Assembly (NCBI RefSeq): GCF_964204645.1
Contig: NC_134033.1
Span: 663,631-727,630 of the forward strand
Direction of reading: 5' to 3'
Length of the DNA stretch: 64,000 bases
DNA from: Tubulanus polymorphus
Taxonomy: Eukaryota; Nemertea; Palaeonemertea; Tubulaniformes; Tubulanidae
Positions 35,701-47,109 of the stretch are shown piece after piece. The notes beneath the pieces were generated by a model that did no database searches, had not been told where the DNA came from, and saw only the letters and a list, made by a program, of their open reading frames with translations. The position numbers and the translations under genes were made by a program. The first letter of the stretch is position 1. Every line of letters starts with the position of its first letter.

Positions 35701-38000
35701 TATTCTGTTTCAGTGATGACAATCTTCACGAACTCAGAAGATAGTTCAAATTTTACGGTTTTATTTCCGTACAATAGAGCAGTACAGGTCACCAGTAGCA
35801 ACGGTATTATTCAAATTATACTCAGCTTACCGGCCAAACAATTGGTTAGTATTAGCCCCGCCCACTAGCACGATTTACATATCAATTACGTGTGTTCCCC
35901 TTATCATTTAAGTTATTTTTACGAACAATTTATTTTTTGGGAATTAAATTCTAACTTATTGGGCATGATCTCTGTTGCACGCGAATCAGCCAGAATATGA
36001 ATATTACCAACTTCATTTGAATAATTTATGTTGCAGGCATTAGCATACGGTCTATTAGCTCCCTATTCGTTGAACAGAAACGCCGCCGTTAGACGGCGCT
36101 CCTCTATAGATAGAAGACGATATAATCAATTATCTAAAAAATGTGAGTTTTTTATTCATCTTTTTCTTAACTAGATTTAAATTCAAAACAAAAAAGATTC
36201 GATATTTACGTTACGGTTGAGTGAAATGAAAGAGTTTTGGTTGCATATTTCAGGGCGAGTGACGTCGCAAGATTCTTTATTTTTCTACAAATCGTTCGAA
36301 TCGCATCGACAATTCAACACCGTACCAACCGACTACAGACCATCCTTCCAGCCGAACACTGACCGTACCAGTCCACAGTGTAAACGGGTCAAATTCTGTG
36401 ACCTTGACCTACAGGCGACAGACGATACGTCGCTGTCGCAGACGACTCGAGTGACGTACGAACGGCTACTCGAATCTCGCGTCCACGCTCTTCCAAGTAC
36501 GAGTTTTACCTTTATCCTAGTACAGTTTCACACAGTAAGAAATCCCAATAATGGTGGATCTTTGATATGAGACCAAAACCATTAGTGTTTGAATCCACCC
36601 ATTAATGGTGGATCTTTGATATGAGACCAAAACCATAACTGTTTGAACTCGGCATTAAAGGTTCTGATTTCAACGACCTCCAAAACGAACAAATCAAAGA
36701 CGTCGCACAAGAGACAATCACTTAATATAAATCAAATTTTTGAAAAACTGATCTTCCAACTTCAATAGCTTAAACGCGTCCTAAACTGACTGAACCAAAC
36801 CAGCAGAATAACAACCAACCACAGTAAGGGAAAGGTGAAACTTTAGGCCAGGGAGGCACCGATTTCAGATTCTAATTCCCGTTCATATTGAAAGCCAGAC
36901 TCCACCAACTAACTGATCATCCAATTCAGAGACAGGTTCCAATTTAAGGCTAGTCTTACTGAGTTAAGAGGCGAATGCTCAAATATGACTCTCAGTATTG
37001 TCTATTTTTTTTCAGTACCAACTTGTGATCCGATATTTATAAACCACACGATTAGAAATAGTTCTGATTTTCGAGTCGGTTCAGTGATTCGCCTCGATTG
37101 TTGCTGTAACAGATACAGTTCCGGTGAGGAAATATACACGTGCTCGCTTGCCGCAGACGGCTCTCCAGTCTGGCGACCGCATATTAGATTCATCTGTAAG
37201 GTTCCAGGTGAGAGTAATTATCATTTCGGACTCGTCAATTTCCAGGGAGCGGCATCAAAGTAAATCCTAAACCTAGGCCCGGTTTGGAGTGTGGCTACAA
37301 ATCTTCGAGAGAAATTCAAAACTGAACCAATAGTTCAGTGTTATCTCCCATGAATGAAATCCGTGAAAATATTTTGAATCTGAACTCTTTTGGCAACCTT
37401 GATATTCTAAAAAACCTACAATCCACCTTGCTAAATTCATTAAAAAAGGCTTAGATGTATATAGATCCCTCCAATAATTATCAAGTCGTAAACAGTGTAT
37501 GTTTATATTGTTAGTAACTTAGTTATATTTCATCAAAACGAGTTTATACTTTCTGTTAATTGTAAATATTGTATACTTTGTATAAGTCTCCCTCCGTGTA
37601 CCTTAGAAATGGTTGGAGAGTATATAACATCCTAATCCTAAATGCGTTGATAACTTTGTTATATGTCATTAAGAAGAAACGTTTATATTTCCTGTTGTTT
37701 TGTTAGTATTGTATATACGTATCTTAAAGTCTCCCTCCATGGAAATGATTGTAGTGTCAGTTCCTAACTGATTCACACGTGGTCCAAACGTTTAGGTTCG
37801 AATCCTGATAACAACGTTTATTATTTATTTCAGATAATTTGGTGCTAATAATTGGATCGATAGCAGGGTTTGTTACACTAGTAATCATCGTCATCATCAT
37901 CATTCTCTACATCAGGGATAAACGGCGCCGCGAGGAGATGATCGCCAGCGATTACCGTTATTCGGAGCAGGCGAAAAATCTGAAAAATAGTTCCGTTTAA
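29705..38000 (+). CDS. Mesh/SUSD2-like membrane protein (AMOP, VWD, Sushi), 1042 aa
   Basis: Eighteen coding exons in consistent phase: 29705-29801, 29888-30012, 30483-30671, 30753-30920, 31059-31175, 31385-31592, 32092-32379, 32922-33085, 33191-33336, 33731-33952, 34089-34345, 34875-35015, 35416-35583, 35714-35844, 36037-36142, 36254-36496, 37016-37207, 37834-38000. A signal peptide precedes a NIDO-like region (to about 300) with FGYIALG and GFNWGDGLGWYPLP. AMOP is about 525-655, with the CPCTLQQAL start, paired Cys, CCRYV and YRPP. VWD follows (FGLSHIQTLDGDLFTFGGIGEF), then Sushi at about 924-985 and a membrane helix at about 990-1013 (IIGSIAGFVTLVIIVIII) before a short basic tail. In insects Mesh belongs to smooth septate junctions; SUSD2 and MUC4 share the AMOP-VWD order. 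Junctions for exons 7, 9 and 10 rest on frame and domain fit. Confidence 0.85.
31640..31985 (+). pseudogene. Decayed non-LTR reverse transcriptase fragment in intron 6
   Basis: Several frames recall a reverse transcriptase: EQYSFVQGRSTQTQLLQ, then VMFLDFQKAFIKVAH, then SGVPQGCVFGPVLFAI. These match the typical EQYGFRxGRST, LDFxKAFDKVxH and SGVPQGSVLGPxLF motifs of LINE-type elements. Stops and frameshifts between them show that it is dead. It sits in the sense direction inside the Mesh-like gene's intron. Confidence 0.75.
32625..32715. repeat. TCCA/TCCC microsatellite
   Basis: CCATCCATCCGTCCGTCCC units in intron 7 of the Mesh-like gene. Confidence 0.75.
34515..34726. mobile_element. Foldback element in Mesh-like intron 11
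   Basis: The left end CCAGGGGCTGGCGCAGG with AAAACC is matched inversely at the right end (GGTTTTCCTGCGCC ... CCCCTGG), where the GC part is duplicated. The interior has inverted TAACCGTGGTTAG motifs. It has no coding capacity. Confidence 0.65.
35090..35385. repeat. Degenerate AT-rich repeat, about 20-30 bp
   Basis: About ten copies of AGTTGATATATCTA and AACAATTGATATATC variants, each around a GATATATC palindrome, in intron 12 of the Mesh-like gene. Confidence 0.75.
36538..36655. repeat. Tandem duplication, about 60 bp
   Basis: AATGGTGGATCTTTGATATG followed by AGACCAAAACCAT occurs twice, at about 36550 and 36606, in intron 16 of the Mesh-like gene, starting about 45 bp after its donor. Confidence 0.8.
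37770..37815 (+). mobile_element. Possible tRNA-derived SINE scrap
   Basis: TTAGGTTCGAATCCTGATAA contains a good B box (37795-37805), but no A box or tRNA fold is convincing. It lies just before the last exon of the Mesh-like gene. Confidence 0.25.
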
Positions 38001-38514
38001 TCGCACAAGATGTCGCTTCTATCGTATTAACCCTTCGATATCTATAACCGATTTAATATTGAAAATGATTAGGAAATAATGATTTATGATCATGATAAAA
38101 TTTCTTCGATTCAAATCTATTAACATATGTACAAAGATATTTTGTATCCATCGAACTTTTCGATATTCATCCATTTTTTCCGAATCTTAAAATATATTTA
38201 AAAAAATATATTTTACTCCTCAATCGAAAACACGAAGATGGCGCTTTAGCCGCTAAAAGTGGTTTTATAGATAATCTGAACTGAAGGGTGTCGGGATATT
38301 TTTCAAACTGTTTCACGGTAGTTACGATGATGAACACGTGACCTGTTTGGTGTTTTTTCAATTCTCTTTCGTCGATTTTTTTTTTATCATGAAACTGAAA
38401 TAGATCGATTATTATTGATTGTGCGTTCAATTGAAATTAAAATCAAACATTTTTATATGAAAAGAATTATATTTTTTGGAGTTTATCTTTCGATTATTGA
38501 GTCTTTGCTCGCTT

Positions 38515-38813
38515 CCCTTTCACTCTCCACCTCTCTCCTAACCTCATCTCTCTCCTCATATCTCTCCTCATCTCTCTCCTCATCTCTCTCCCAGTCTCCT
38601 CTCTAACCGCTGATCCTAAAACCATTCTCACTCCTCCCTCTCCTCTTGCTTGTTCCTCTCCATCTCACCACTCTCTCCTCATCTATCTCCTCATCTCTCT
38701 CCTCATCTCTCTCATCTCTCTCCTCATCTCTCTCCTCATCTCTCTCCTCATCTCTCTCCTCATCTCTCTCTATCTCCTCATCTCTCTCCTCATCTCTCTC
38801 CTCATCTCTCTCC

Positions 38814-38847
<34 letters not shown>

Positions 38848-39400
38848 ATCTCTCTCCTCATCTCTGTCCTCATCTCTCTCTATCTCCTCATCTCTCTCCT
38901 CATCTCTCTCTATCTCCTCATCTCTCTCCTCATCTCTCTCTATCTCCTCATCTCTCTCCTCATCTCTCTCCTCATCTCTCTCCTCATCTCTCTCCTCATC
39001 TATCTCCTCATCTATCTCCTCATCTCTCTCCTCATCTCTCTCCTCATCTCTCTCCTCATCTCTCTCCTCATCTATCTCCTCATCTCTCTCCTCATCTCTC
39101 TCCTCATCTCTCTCTCTCTCCTCATCTCTCTCCTCATCTCTGTCCTCATCTCTCTCTATCTCCTCATCTCTCTCCTCATCTCTCTCTATCTCCTCATCTC
39201 TCTCCTCATCTCTCTCTATCTCCTCATCTCTCTCCTCATCTCTCTCCTCATCTCTCTCCTCATCTCTCTCCTCATCTATCTCCTCATCTATCTCCTCATC
39301 TCTCTCCTCATCTCTCTCCTCATCTCTCTCCTCATCTATCTCCTCATCTATCTCCTCATCTCTCTCCTCATCTCTCTCCTCATCTCTCTCAATCTCCGTC
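38515..39400. repeat. CTCATCTCTCTC satellite, about 0.85 kb
   Basis: A 12-bp unit CTCATCTCTCTC with variants CTCATCTATCTC and CTCATCTCTGTC. The segments 38850-39110 and 39110-39390 show the same order of variants, so the array was itself duplicated. Strand asymmetry is almost complete: pyrimidines on the plus strand. Long open frames on both strands are by-products. Confidence 0.93.
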
Positions 39401-39404
39401 TGTT

Positions 39405-40475
39405 CAGGAGATGCTGGATTCCACACTTCGCCCCTCGTCGTATTTGAGGATTTAAACATATTCTCTATGATCGATATATGTTATGTTTTTAAATCTCCAA
39501 TACCGCGTACAGACGGAAGAATCTCAATACGTCGTATGACTCTGAGAAGATTACGTTGTAATACAGAAGGCGCCAGCATTTCCTGACAACAGCAGCTTGT
39601 GCCGGATCAATCAGTTCATAAGGTATAAAAACATACATTTATTTTATTAATTTCGAGTTATGTGAATTTATGATTATCTTGATTTCTTGGACTCGCTTAA
39701 GGACTAGATTTATAGAATTCGGAATACAGTGATATTTCATTCCGAAGATTTCGGAAAAAAAAACAACATAAACATGTTTACAGCCGTGATCGAATTTGAT
39801 TTAAGCTAATTAGATTTTAAAATGATATTTCTTTTTGGTTATTGAAAGTGAAAGTATTCAATCCTTTGTTCAGATTGATTTATGAAACATGTGTCTGACA
39901 CTCGGTGGTTTAACCACGTCTTGTGTGTTTCACTAGGAGTAGCAGCTGAAATATAGCTACAAAGCAGCGACATCGGGTTTCTGCCTAACTGCTTCAAATG
40001 TCGCACTGGGAAGCGTGCGAAGATTTCATCGAAATAATTTGATTAATTGATGTTTTAATACTCAAATATAGCCTACACCTATAACTGTATATAACTTATG
40101 ATAACTGAATAATAATTTCATGTAGTTTTATGTATAGAAGATTCGAGCGCTCAGGTCGAATCTGATGAAATCGTAGAAAACTGTTTAAATCTGAAGTTCG
40201 TTGAAATATCCTGATGACACCACTGAATCTATATGAAATACATCATAACACATCATGTACGACTCTTTGACAAGTTTTCAATATCCTGAAATGTCCGACT
40301 TAAGCGATTCCGAAGTCATCTGATATTGAATTGTATATTGTTTCTTTACCCAGTCTCCGAAGCTGGTCTATTCTAAGTGTTATTTTATCAACATCTGCCG
40401 AAACATAAGATACTTTAATGGTTTTGGGTGAAATTTTTCCATTATTCTAATCTATTAATTAGGTCACACAGTAAT
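39405..40475. other. Intergenic, upstream of the four-span protein
   Basis: AT-rich sequence with no gene that I can support. A 5' UTR exon of the next gene may lie here. Confidence 0.5.
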
Positions 40476-40480
40476 TAGCG

Positions 40481-42194
40481 ATGGATAGCAATAATCTGTT
40501 TCTGGTGAATCCCCCGGTTGGACATGAATTGGGCGTTGTTGGAGGAGAAAATTTCTCCAGAGGTCCTGGAGGACTCACTATTATTCAAACTCCTGCTACA
40601 GCCCCTCCAGTTGACGACGATGGACATCGCTACAGATTTGCACGTGATACTCAGTTGAGATGTGGTCTCATTCAGTTATTCATCGGTCTCACATATCTGG
40701 GAACCGGAATGTATTGTATCCTAGGTACGTCTCAAAGCAAACACGAGATATTCATAAAATATTGTCACATAAAATCTGAAGCTTGAAACCTGAAAGCCAG
40801 AAAGCCTACTGAACACACGTGAAGTGTGGATAATCAGTTTTTGAAAATGTCCTGATCGAAAAAATGACCAGAGTTTGTGTCCTCATAAAAAAAAATGTCT
40901 CAGGTGAAGTATATATATTGAAAATATGTGACGATCAGTTTTTGAAATGAGGTGGATACTACTGAGAGGTAATCGGGTCCAGTGATGGGTTGCAGGATCC
41001 AGTTTATGGATTGTAGGATTCAATTGATGGGTTGAATGATCCAGTTGGGAGGTTGCAGGATTCAGTTGGGAGGTTACATGATCCTGGCTACTAATTGATA
41101 CCTGTATTGACTAGTAGTGACTATGGTTATATGTATTCTAGGAGCTGGTTTCATTGAACCAATCTACCACAATTTCTGGGCTGGCGGTCTGTTTCTATTC
41201 GCCGGTATATTCGCTCTGATATCGTGCTGTTCGGAAACAACTTGTCCAATAGTCGGCTGTATGGTCCTGTCGATATTCGCGTCGATTGTAGCGCTCGCCT
41301 GCGCAGTACTGATGGGAGTGGTGGCGTACGCTGCATCGGTGAGTACAGGAGAGAGATGAGAGAAATATCCCGCAAAAATTCAGCCTAGGATACATTATGG
41401 TATTAATCCGCTGGTTATCTTTAACCACCTTTGAGCAACTGGGTCCCAGTTCCACAGTTGTGAGTTAGAGTTAACTCTTGAGTTAAAATCAGTTCATTAT
41501 CAATGTTTTTAATCTAATGTCAACTGTAAACTCACAACTGTAGAACTGGATCCTGCTCTTTAATCAGCTTGAAGCTGCAGTGATCGCCCAGTGTCAAAAA
41601 TCGCGCAGTCTTATCTTCCGTCGACGGAGATTTGAACATGATGATGGCATCGCGAGACTGTGACAGTGCCTCGATCTCTTTGAAACCCTTGACGTCGATT
41701 CCTCATCGAACTTAACCGATTTTTGTTCCATAGAATCAAAACGAAATGAAGTAGTAGAATTCATTGAGATATTTCCTCTAGAATAGAAGCGCTAGTTTGA
41801 TGTTTATTAACACGTTGTGTTTGTTATATTACAGTATGTTGACGATAATGTGTGTATTAAAGCTGTGAACAAAGTCGTCGACACATCCGAGACGTTGACT
41901 GGTTTGGCCGATGTAATGCAGGGAGCTGTCGGCGGGGTTAGACTTAGCAGTAATTTGCCATTCATTGATCTGTTGAAGTTTCTGTGTAACTACATCCATG
42001 GTTTAAGGGTGGCGTTCTGTATCGAGGCTGTGCTCGGTGGGGTGGAGCTGATTGTTGCTATGGTCCAGTACAGTGTATGCTGCCGTACCACGTGTTGCCA
42101 AGGGAAACGACCGACCTCTCAACCACAGCAACCTACCACCATTGTTTACGGTGCATGCACGAGCTCGCCATCTATCGGTTCCTCGTGGAAATAA
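40481..42194 (+). CDS. MS4A-like four-span membrane protein (266 aa)
   Basis: Three exons, 40481-40724, 41142-41338 and 41835-42194, with clean GT-AG borders and matching phases. The N-terminus (1-55) is polar and Pro/Gly-rich. Hydrophobic segments are at about 61-84, 93-111, 117-146 and 205-229. The TM3-TM4 loop (about 147-204) has Cys 154 and Cys 198. A Cys-rich membrane edge (VCCRTTCC) and a short Pro/Gln/Ser tail follow TM4. The order of three close spans, a larger loop, then a fourth is that of the MS4A/CD20-TMEM176 group, whose members act in membrane signalling or channel complexes. The family match is by topology and composition, not by a diagnostic motif. Confidence 0.72.
41442..41553. 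mobile_element. Foldback element family B (CAGTTCCACAGTTGTGAG ends)
   Basis: It starts GTCCCAGTTCCACAGTTGTG and ends CACAACTGTAGAACTGGATC, with inverted GTTAACTC and TCAGTTCATT inside. It lies in intron 2 of the four-span gene. Another member is at 57517-57626. Confidence 0.7.
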
Positions 42195-42574
42195 ACGACT
42201 ATAAGACTATTAGTGATCGTGCGTACAAAAAACATCTTCACGCATTCGCCATCTAACGGTAGAAAATGTACACAAAAACTACTAGACGGTCCCGGTTACT
42301 CATATCACTAACTCGACGCACTTGCCATCTAGCGGTAGTAAACGCATGAGAATCAGATCGGAGTAGACGCTTATAGTCGATAGTATCAACGGCTGATGGA
42401 TTATCATTAGACTCGGCTCAAGTTGGATCCAATATCGTAATGATGCCACTTGAAGTGAATTATAAAATATCCAACTCGGATCGCCATTGATAAAACGCTA
42501 TATCTCCGGGTTGTGACGATGAAATAACGAGAATCCCACATAATGATAATGAGAGACATTGATGAAAGTCCGAA

Positions 42575-42860
42575 AATATTTTCTAGAGCCAGAGTTGTTT
42601 ACTCGACGTTTCGACTATATTTTAATTAATAGTCGTCTTCAGGAATACTGTTCAGTAATTATTCTCAGTATTCCCGAAGATGACTATCAGGATATAGTCG
42701 AAACGTTGAATAAACTACACTAGCTCAAGGAATACAGTATTCCTGAAGATGACTATCAGGATAAAGTCGAAACGTTGAATAAACTACACTAGCTCAAGGA
42801 ATACAGTATTCCCGAAGATGACTATAAGAATATAGTCGAAACGTTGAATAAACTCGTGGG
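42575..42860. repeat. Tandem repeat of about 73 bp, related to retroelement 3' ends
   Basis: Three copies of GAAGATGACTATCAGGATAT with AGTCGAAACGTTGAATAAAC, preceded by an inverted version (CTCGACGTTTCGACTATAT). Similar GACGA..GAAACG motifs are common at the 3' ends of animal retroelements; I infer but cannot prove such an origin. Confidence 0.6.
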
Positions 42861-43139
42861 CCCGGTTTTATAGACTGGTTTTAAACTTAACAGAGGGTTT
42901 GACTCAATTCATTTTCCAATTAAGTTAATACCAGTCTATAGAACTGACCCCTGGCTCTAGAAATTATTTTAGGACTTTGTCTCTCATTTCATTATCTGGG
43001 ATTCTCTGGGTCGGTAAGATACGACTTGAGCGGAGTCTTCCGTCTTTCTTCACTTCAAAAATGTAATTTCCTCTTTGTAAACAATAAAATTTTGTTTCAT
43101 TAAGAGATAAAATCGATTTATTCACTATACAATAATTCT

Positions 43140-43330
43140 TGATATAAATATATGCAAACAATTTTCAAAAGTTTTAAAATCAAGTATTTATTCAAACAAC
43201 AAGAATTAAGACGCTTCATCGTCAGGTAGGTCACACGATTATTACTAGTGAAAATTCGAGACGCTGCGTGACTTGAATTGATTCTTGGTTTTAAAACTTT
43301 TAAATCTGCATATAGTGGGCTTTTCTCATT
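43140..43330. mobile_element. Inverted-repeat element
   Basis: AAAAGTTTTAAAATCAAG at 43165-43185 is matched by CTTGGTTTTAAAACTTTT at about 43284-43302. The end AAATCTGCATATAGTGGG also occurs near 17930-17960. Confidence 0.5.
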
Positions 43331-43358
43331 AGTTGATCATTTTGGGATCAAGACCTCT

Positions 43359-43500
43359 AGACCCAGTTGCACAGTCGTGACTTAAGTTCTACAGTGGTCT
43401 CAAATCTTAAGACTGGTCTTAAGTTGTTAGATTGGCTTTAGAACTAAATTGGTCTTAGACTGGTCATAAGTCTGAGCCACGACTATGCAACCGGCCCCTA
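43359..43500. mobile_element. Foldback element family A
   Basis: The ends are GACCCAGTTGCACAGTCGTG and CACGACTATGCAACCGGCCC. The interior carries the AAGACTGGTCTTAAGTTGTT type sequence on the inverted strand. It is non-coding. Confidence 0.7.
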
Positions 43501-43694
43501 GTTTTAACGATGCTCGGTTTCATAAGTCTGGTTAGAATTAGTTCAATTAGGATGTTGAGACCATGAGGAGTCAGATTTTCACCGAGACTTTGTTGAACCG
43601 GGTCCAGCTTCGTAAACCGGTCTTAACTTGAATCCAGAACGGTTCTAATCAAATCAGTTAACTCCCGGACTTATGTTAAAACCGGTCTCCCAAA

Positions 43695-43826
43695 CTGCAG
43701 TTGCTCAAAAGGTGGTTAACTGGTCAACTGGTTATCTCGTGGATGGATGATATGGTGACGATTGAAATTGGATTTTAAGTAGGATTGGTCACCTGTTAAC
43801 TCTACCCAATGTTTGAGCAACTGCAG
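43695..43826. mobile_element. Foldback element, CTGCAGTTGCTCAAA ends
   Basis: The left end CTGCAGTTGCTCAAA and the right end TTTGAGCAACTGCAG are perfect inverted repeats of 15 bp. Confidence 0.75.
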
Positions 43827-43828
43827 CC

Positions 43829-43970
43829 CCTGGACCCAGTTTCACGAAAAAGTGTAATCCAAAAACGGTTAAGTTTGAATTGTTGTCCTCATTGAAGTAA
43901 TGAAGTAACCAATATTGAAATTAAACCAAAAATATGAGTTAAACCTTTTTGTGAAACTGGGCCCTGCTGA
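43829..43970. mobile_element. Foldback element, CCCAGTTTCAC ends
   Basis: It starts GGACCCAGTTTCACGAAAAA and ends TTTTTGTGAAACTGGGCCC. It abuts the previous element almost directly. Confidence 0.7.
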
Positions 43971-44065
43971 TTTATTTTGGTTGTTTTATCTCAAGCTGAA
44001 CGATGATGAAGCGGTATGCACGCGGACATATACATCAGTCGTCTGTGTGAGTGAGTGATGGGTGA

Positions 44066-44166
44066 GGGCGCGGTTCCGCGGTTATGAGTCAAAATTCAAC
44101 TCAGAGTTTAATTCAGTTCATAAACCCTCGAGTTCAACTTAGAATCAGGACCGCGGAACCGCGTCC
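44066..44166. mobile_element. Short foldback element with GC-rich ends
   Basis: The ends are GGGCGCGGTTCCGCGGT and ACCGCGGAACCGCGTCC. Inside are inverted GAGTCAAAATTCAACTC and GAGTTCAACTTAGAATC. Confidence 0.7.
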
Positions 44167-44384
44167 GGGATACCACAACTAGAGTGCTGCTGGTCCTGGT
44201 AGTCCGGGATGATGCTGGTCCTGTTTAGTCCGGGATGCTTCTGGTCCTGTCAGTCCGGAATACTGATGCGCTGTTCGACACCAAACTGGAAAATAAAGAT
44301 ACAACAATCTAAAACTTGATAAGAGAAGATATTGAGAGATACTGACCTGTATTTGAAACTGACCTTCTGGAAAATGCGATTGTA

Positions 44385-44570
44385 CTGATTGAACCTCTGT
44401 CTCCGGTAGAGTTGAGTTCTGGTTGAACCTCTGTCTCCGGTATAGTTGAGTTCTGGTTGAACCTCTGTCTCCGGTTGAGTTGAGCTGAGTTGAGTTTTGG
44501 TTGAACCTCTGTCTCCGGTTGAGTTGAGTTCTGGTTGAACCTCTGTCCCCGGTATAGTTGAGTTCTCCGC
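44385..44570. repeat. Minisatellite, about 31 bp with length variants
   Basis: Units of GGTTGAACCTCTGTCTCCGG followed by a GTTGAGTTCT part of varying length. Three frames stay open on the minus strand without being genes. Confidence 0.8.
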
Positions 44571-44734
44571 GCATTGTTCCCGCTGTGAAAAGAAACCATC
44601 AAACATTAGTTTCATTTATGTGATGAATGACACTGAACGCGATGTCGTCTGTCGACAGCGTTCATACACTGGTCACTACACAGTGGCTTTCAATATGGAA
44701 ACCACTTGTGAGTTCATACTTACACTAGTGTGTC

Positions 44735-44865
44735 TGAATGTCCAGTCAGGTGAAGGTGTTTGGGGGACGTGTGTCCAGTCAGGAGTTTGGGGGCCTCGGG
44801 TCGGCGTGACGCGTGTCCAGTCAGGTGTTTGGGCATCGGGTCGACGTGACGCGTGTCCGCTCAGA
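44735..44865. repeat. Short minisatellite with GTCCAGTCAGG units
   Basis: Three copies of GTGTCCAGTCAGG with TTTGGG and CGTGACGC segments. Confidence 0.65.
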
Positions 44866-45599
44866 ATTCCGCATATTACAAAACTATAAATACACAATAC
44901 ATGACAAACAGTTATTACAATATCAAACACAGTTTTGAAACTCGGATAGAATATTTTACCTCTATTTTCCAGCATCCCTTTCACAGCGGTATATTTCATG
45001 TGAACCTCGCGATGTCGTCAGTGATAAAATCGCGCGAAATTACTTCAAAAATAAAATGGCGCGAAATGAATTCAAAAATAAAATGGCGCGAGTTGACCTG
45101 TACCGTACAGGGTTCTAATCGTCTAATGATACGAATTTACAATTAAACCAAATTTCATCGTTAAAACCGCAAAGATAAACGCGAAAAATATCGACATCAA
45201 AACAAACAGCGCGCGCCCAAAATCAGTTCAAATATCAATTAATTGATTCAACCAAATAAACCAGAAACCCAGGTACCACAGGAACAGGGCCCGACCGGGT
45301 GGGGGGGGGGTGCTGTCTGAACCTGAAACCAGTTGTACGTAAGTAAATGTCATTTGTATTTTATAAGAAGTAGAGTTCAACAGTTCAACTCTTCATCTTA
45401 ATCAAATCACACTTAACTCACAAACTGTCAAACATTTTCAATCCAGTTCAATTGTAAATAAATGCAACTTTTATTGTCAAAAAGTTCCACTTGAAATAAC
45501 AACTGTATTTTATATCAACAGCTGAAATTATGTTCTAATTCACAGATTTATCAACTAACTATTCTAACCTAACCTATATATTCGGCCTACCTATTCTGG

Positions 45600-45855
45600 C
45601 TCGGGTTTAGGGGGGTAGGGAGGGGGATACTGAAATAGAGACATGTTATACAGGTCACACCGGAATTCTTCAGTCACTCTGTCATCATCATTCAACTTCA
45701 GGTTCAATCTTCTGTGACTAGGGGGTCTTGTTCTTCACACTGAAATAGAACATACAGGCCGCACCTGAATCTGGCCACTCTGTTGTGTGCTGGGGGTGAA
45801 GACACGTACTCTGTGGCCAAGTCTTCTGGGGTCTTGTCTCAGCGATGACCCTGAA
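45600..45855. repeat. Imperfect duplication of about 110 bp
   Basis: Two related segments (about 45640-45738 and 45740-45850), each with an acceptor-like CTATTTCAG on the minus strand. The leftmost also reads a short Pro-rich frame (YPPPYPPKPEPE, stop). They could be exons of the transcript proposed at 46246-46900, but the frames do not connect. Confidence 0.35.
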
Positions 45856-46245
45856 ATTGTCATGTTTATTTCAACTAAACGTTTTTACATAAAAGTCGTT
45901 GTCTTATAAAATAAAAGATTCAAAAAACGGAAATTCTGAAATAAAATGAAAACACCTGAAAATATAGAAAAACCCTGGAAATAGAAGCATAAAATACAGA
46001 ATCCTAAAATAAAGATATTAGGCATCAAAATAAACAGACAGCTTCTCCGTCAGACCCAGAGACCCAAAGACCCACAGGACCCTGACACAAATAGCACCCA
46101 AATTTCTTTACTTAAAATTACACATATTATTTAAGATTGTACTAATATTCATGCATTTCTATAACTTACTAACTCACCGAGTAAGTTCCTAAACTAACTA
46201 AACCTATAAAACATAATTTCAGCTGTTAATGTTTTTCTAACTCAC

Positions 46246-46900
46246 AGTTTATCCAATCCTGTGTGTAATGTATGAATCCAGGGATCCTCAGAATTATAGT
46301 CAGTTTTTATCCTCGTGTTTTCGATAACAGTTCACAGTTTTTTATGAGCGCAGTTTGTTATAATGTCACAATAATCCTGAATTAGTTTGAACTCCGATTG
46401 AATCGATTCCATTCCGAATTCCGTGAAGCCTGAAAAATAAAATAACGAAGAAATTCAAACAACCACTTAGTCGAAGTACCGATAAATTCATTTCCCGGGC
46501 AAAAACTCCTCACAACTTCGCGCCTCACTGCACTCGCTTTACGGGGGGTGCCCCTAGTAATCGGAAAGGTACCCCACGTATGTTGCCCCCCCCCCCCCTA
46601 AAAATTAATCCAGCATCTACCCTTGTATCTGAATAGTCTATAAGTAACGAGTAGAAATTTATATGCCGTTTACATAGCGGGTTTTACACGTGTGAAAATC
46701 AACTCACTTTTTCACGTAAATATCTAGAAATTTGCGATGCGAAAACCTCGACAAACTCACCTAACAATCGCGTTCATCTTATCCGTATCAGTTATATCGT
46801 TTCTGAATTGTTTTTTTATCGTTTAATTTCGTGTTTTATGATGTGGTTTTAAGCGCGGTGGTGACGGATTCTAATGGAGCGGGTTTCTTGCTCGCTTTGC
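46246..46900 (-). ncRNA. Possible spliced non-coding transcript (exons 1 and 2)
   Basis: On the minus strand a GC-rich stretch with CCAAT boxes (46910-46990) precedes an exon ending at 46761 with a strong donor (TTAG then GTGAGT). A second exon, 46246-46429, has the acceptor TTTTTCAG and the donor AAACT then GTGAGT. All three frames of exon 2 contain stops, so any product is non-coding or very short. This is a prediction from splice signals alone. Confidence 0.25.
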
Positions 46901-47109
46901 ACTCGGCTCGAGCGCGGCTGGTCATCGCGGCCGGCGATTGGTCGCATAATTGATGCGGGATGCAATAAGTAATTCTGATTGGTCAAGTGGCGCGCATAGC
47001 TAATGATGACCTGAACTGGACAGAACCGGTTTCGGTCACCCTGATGATGATACATGTACAACTGAATTCTATATTGCGCAATACAGCCAGGCTAACCTGT
47101 TATTTATCT

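Noticed and set aside
38646-39459. Frames of 230-270 codons over the CTCATCTCTCTC array
   Set aside because: A period divisible by three without stops opens all frames on both strands. No unique sequence or splice context.
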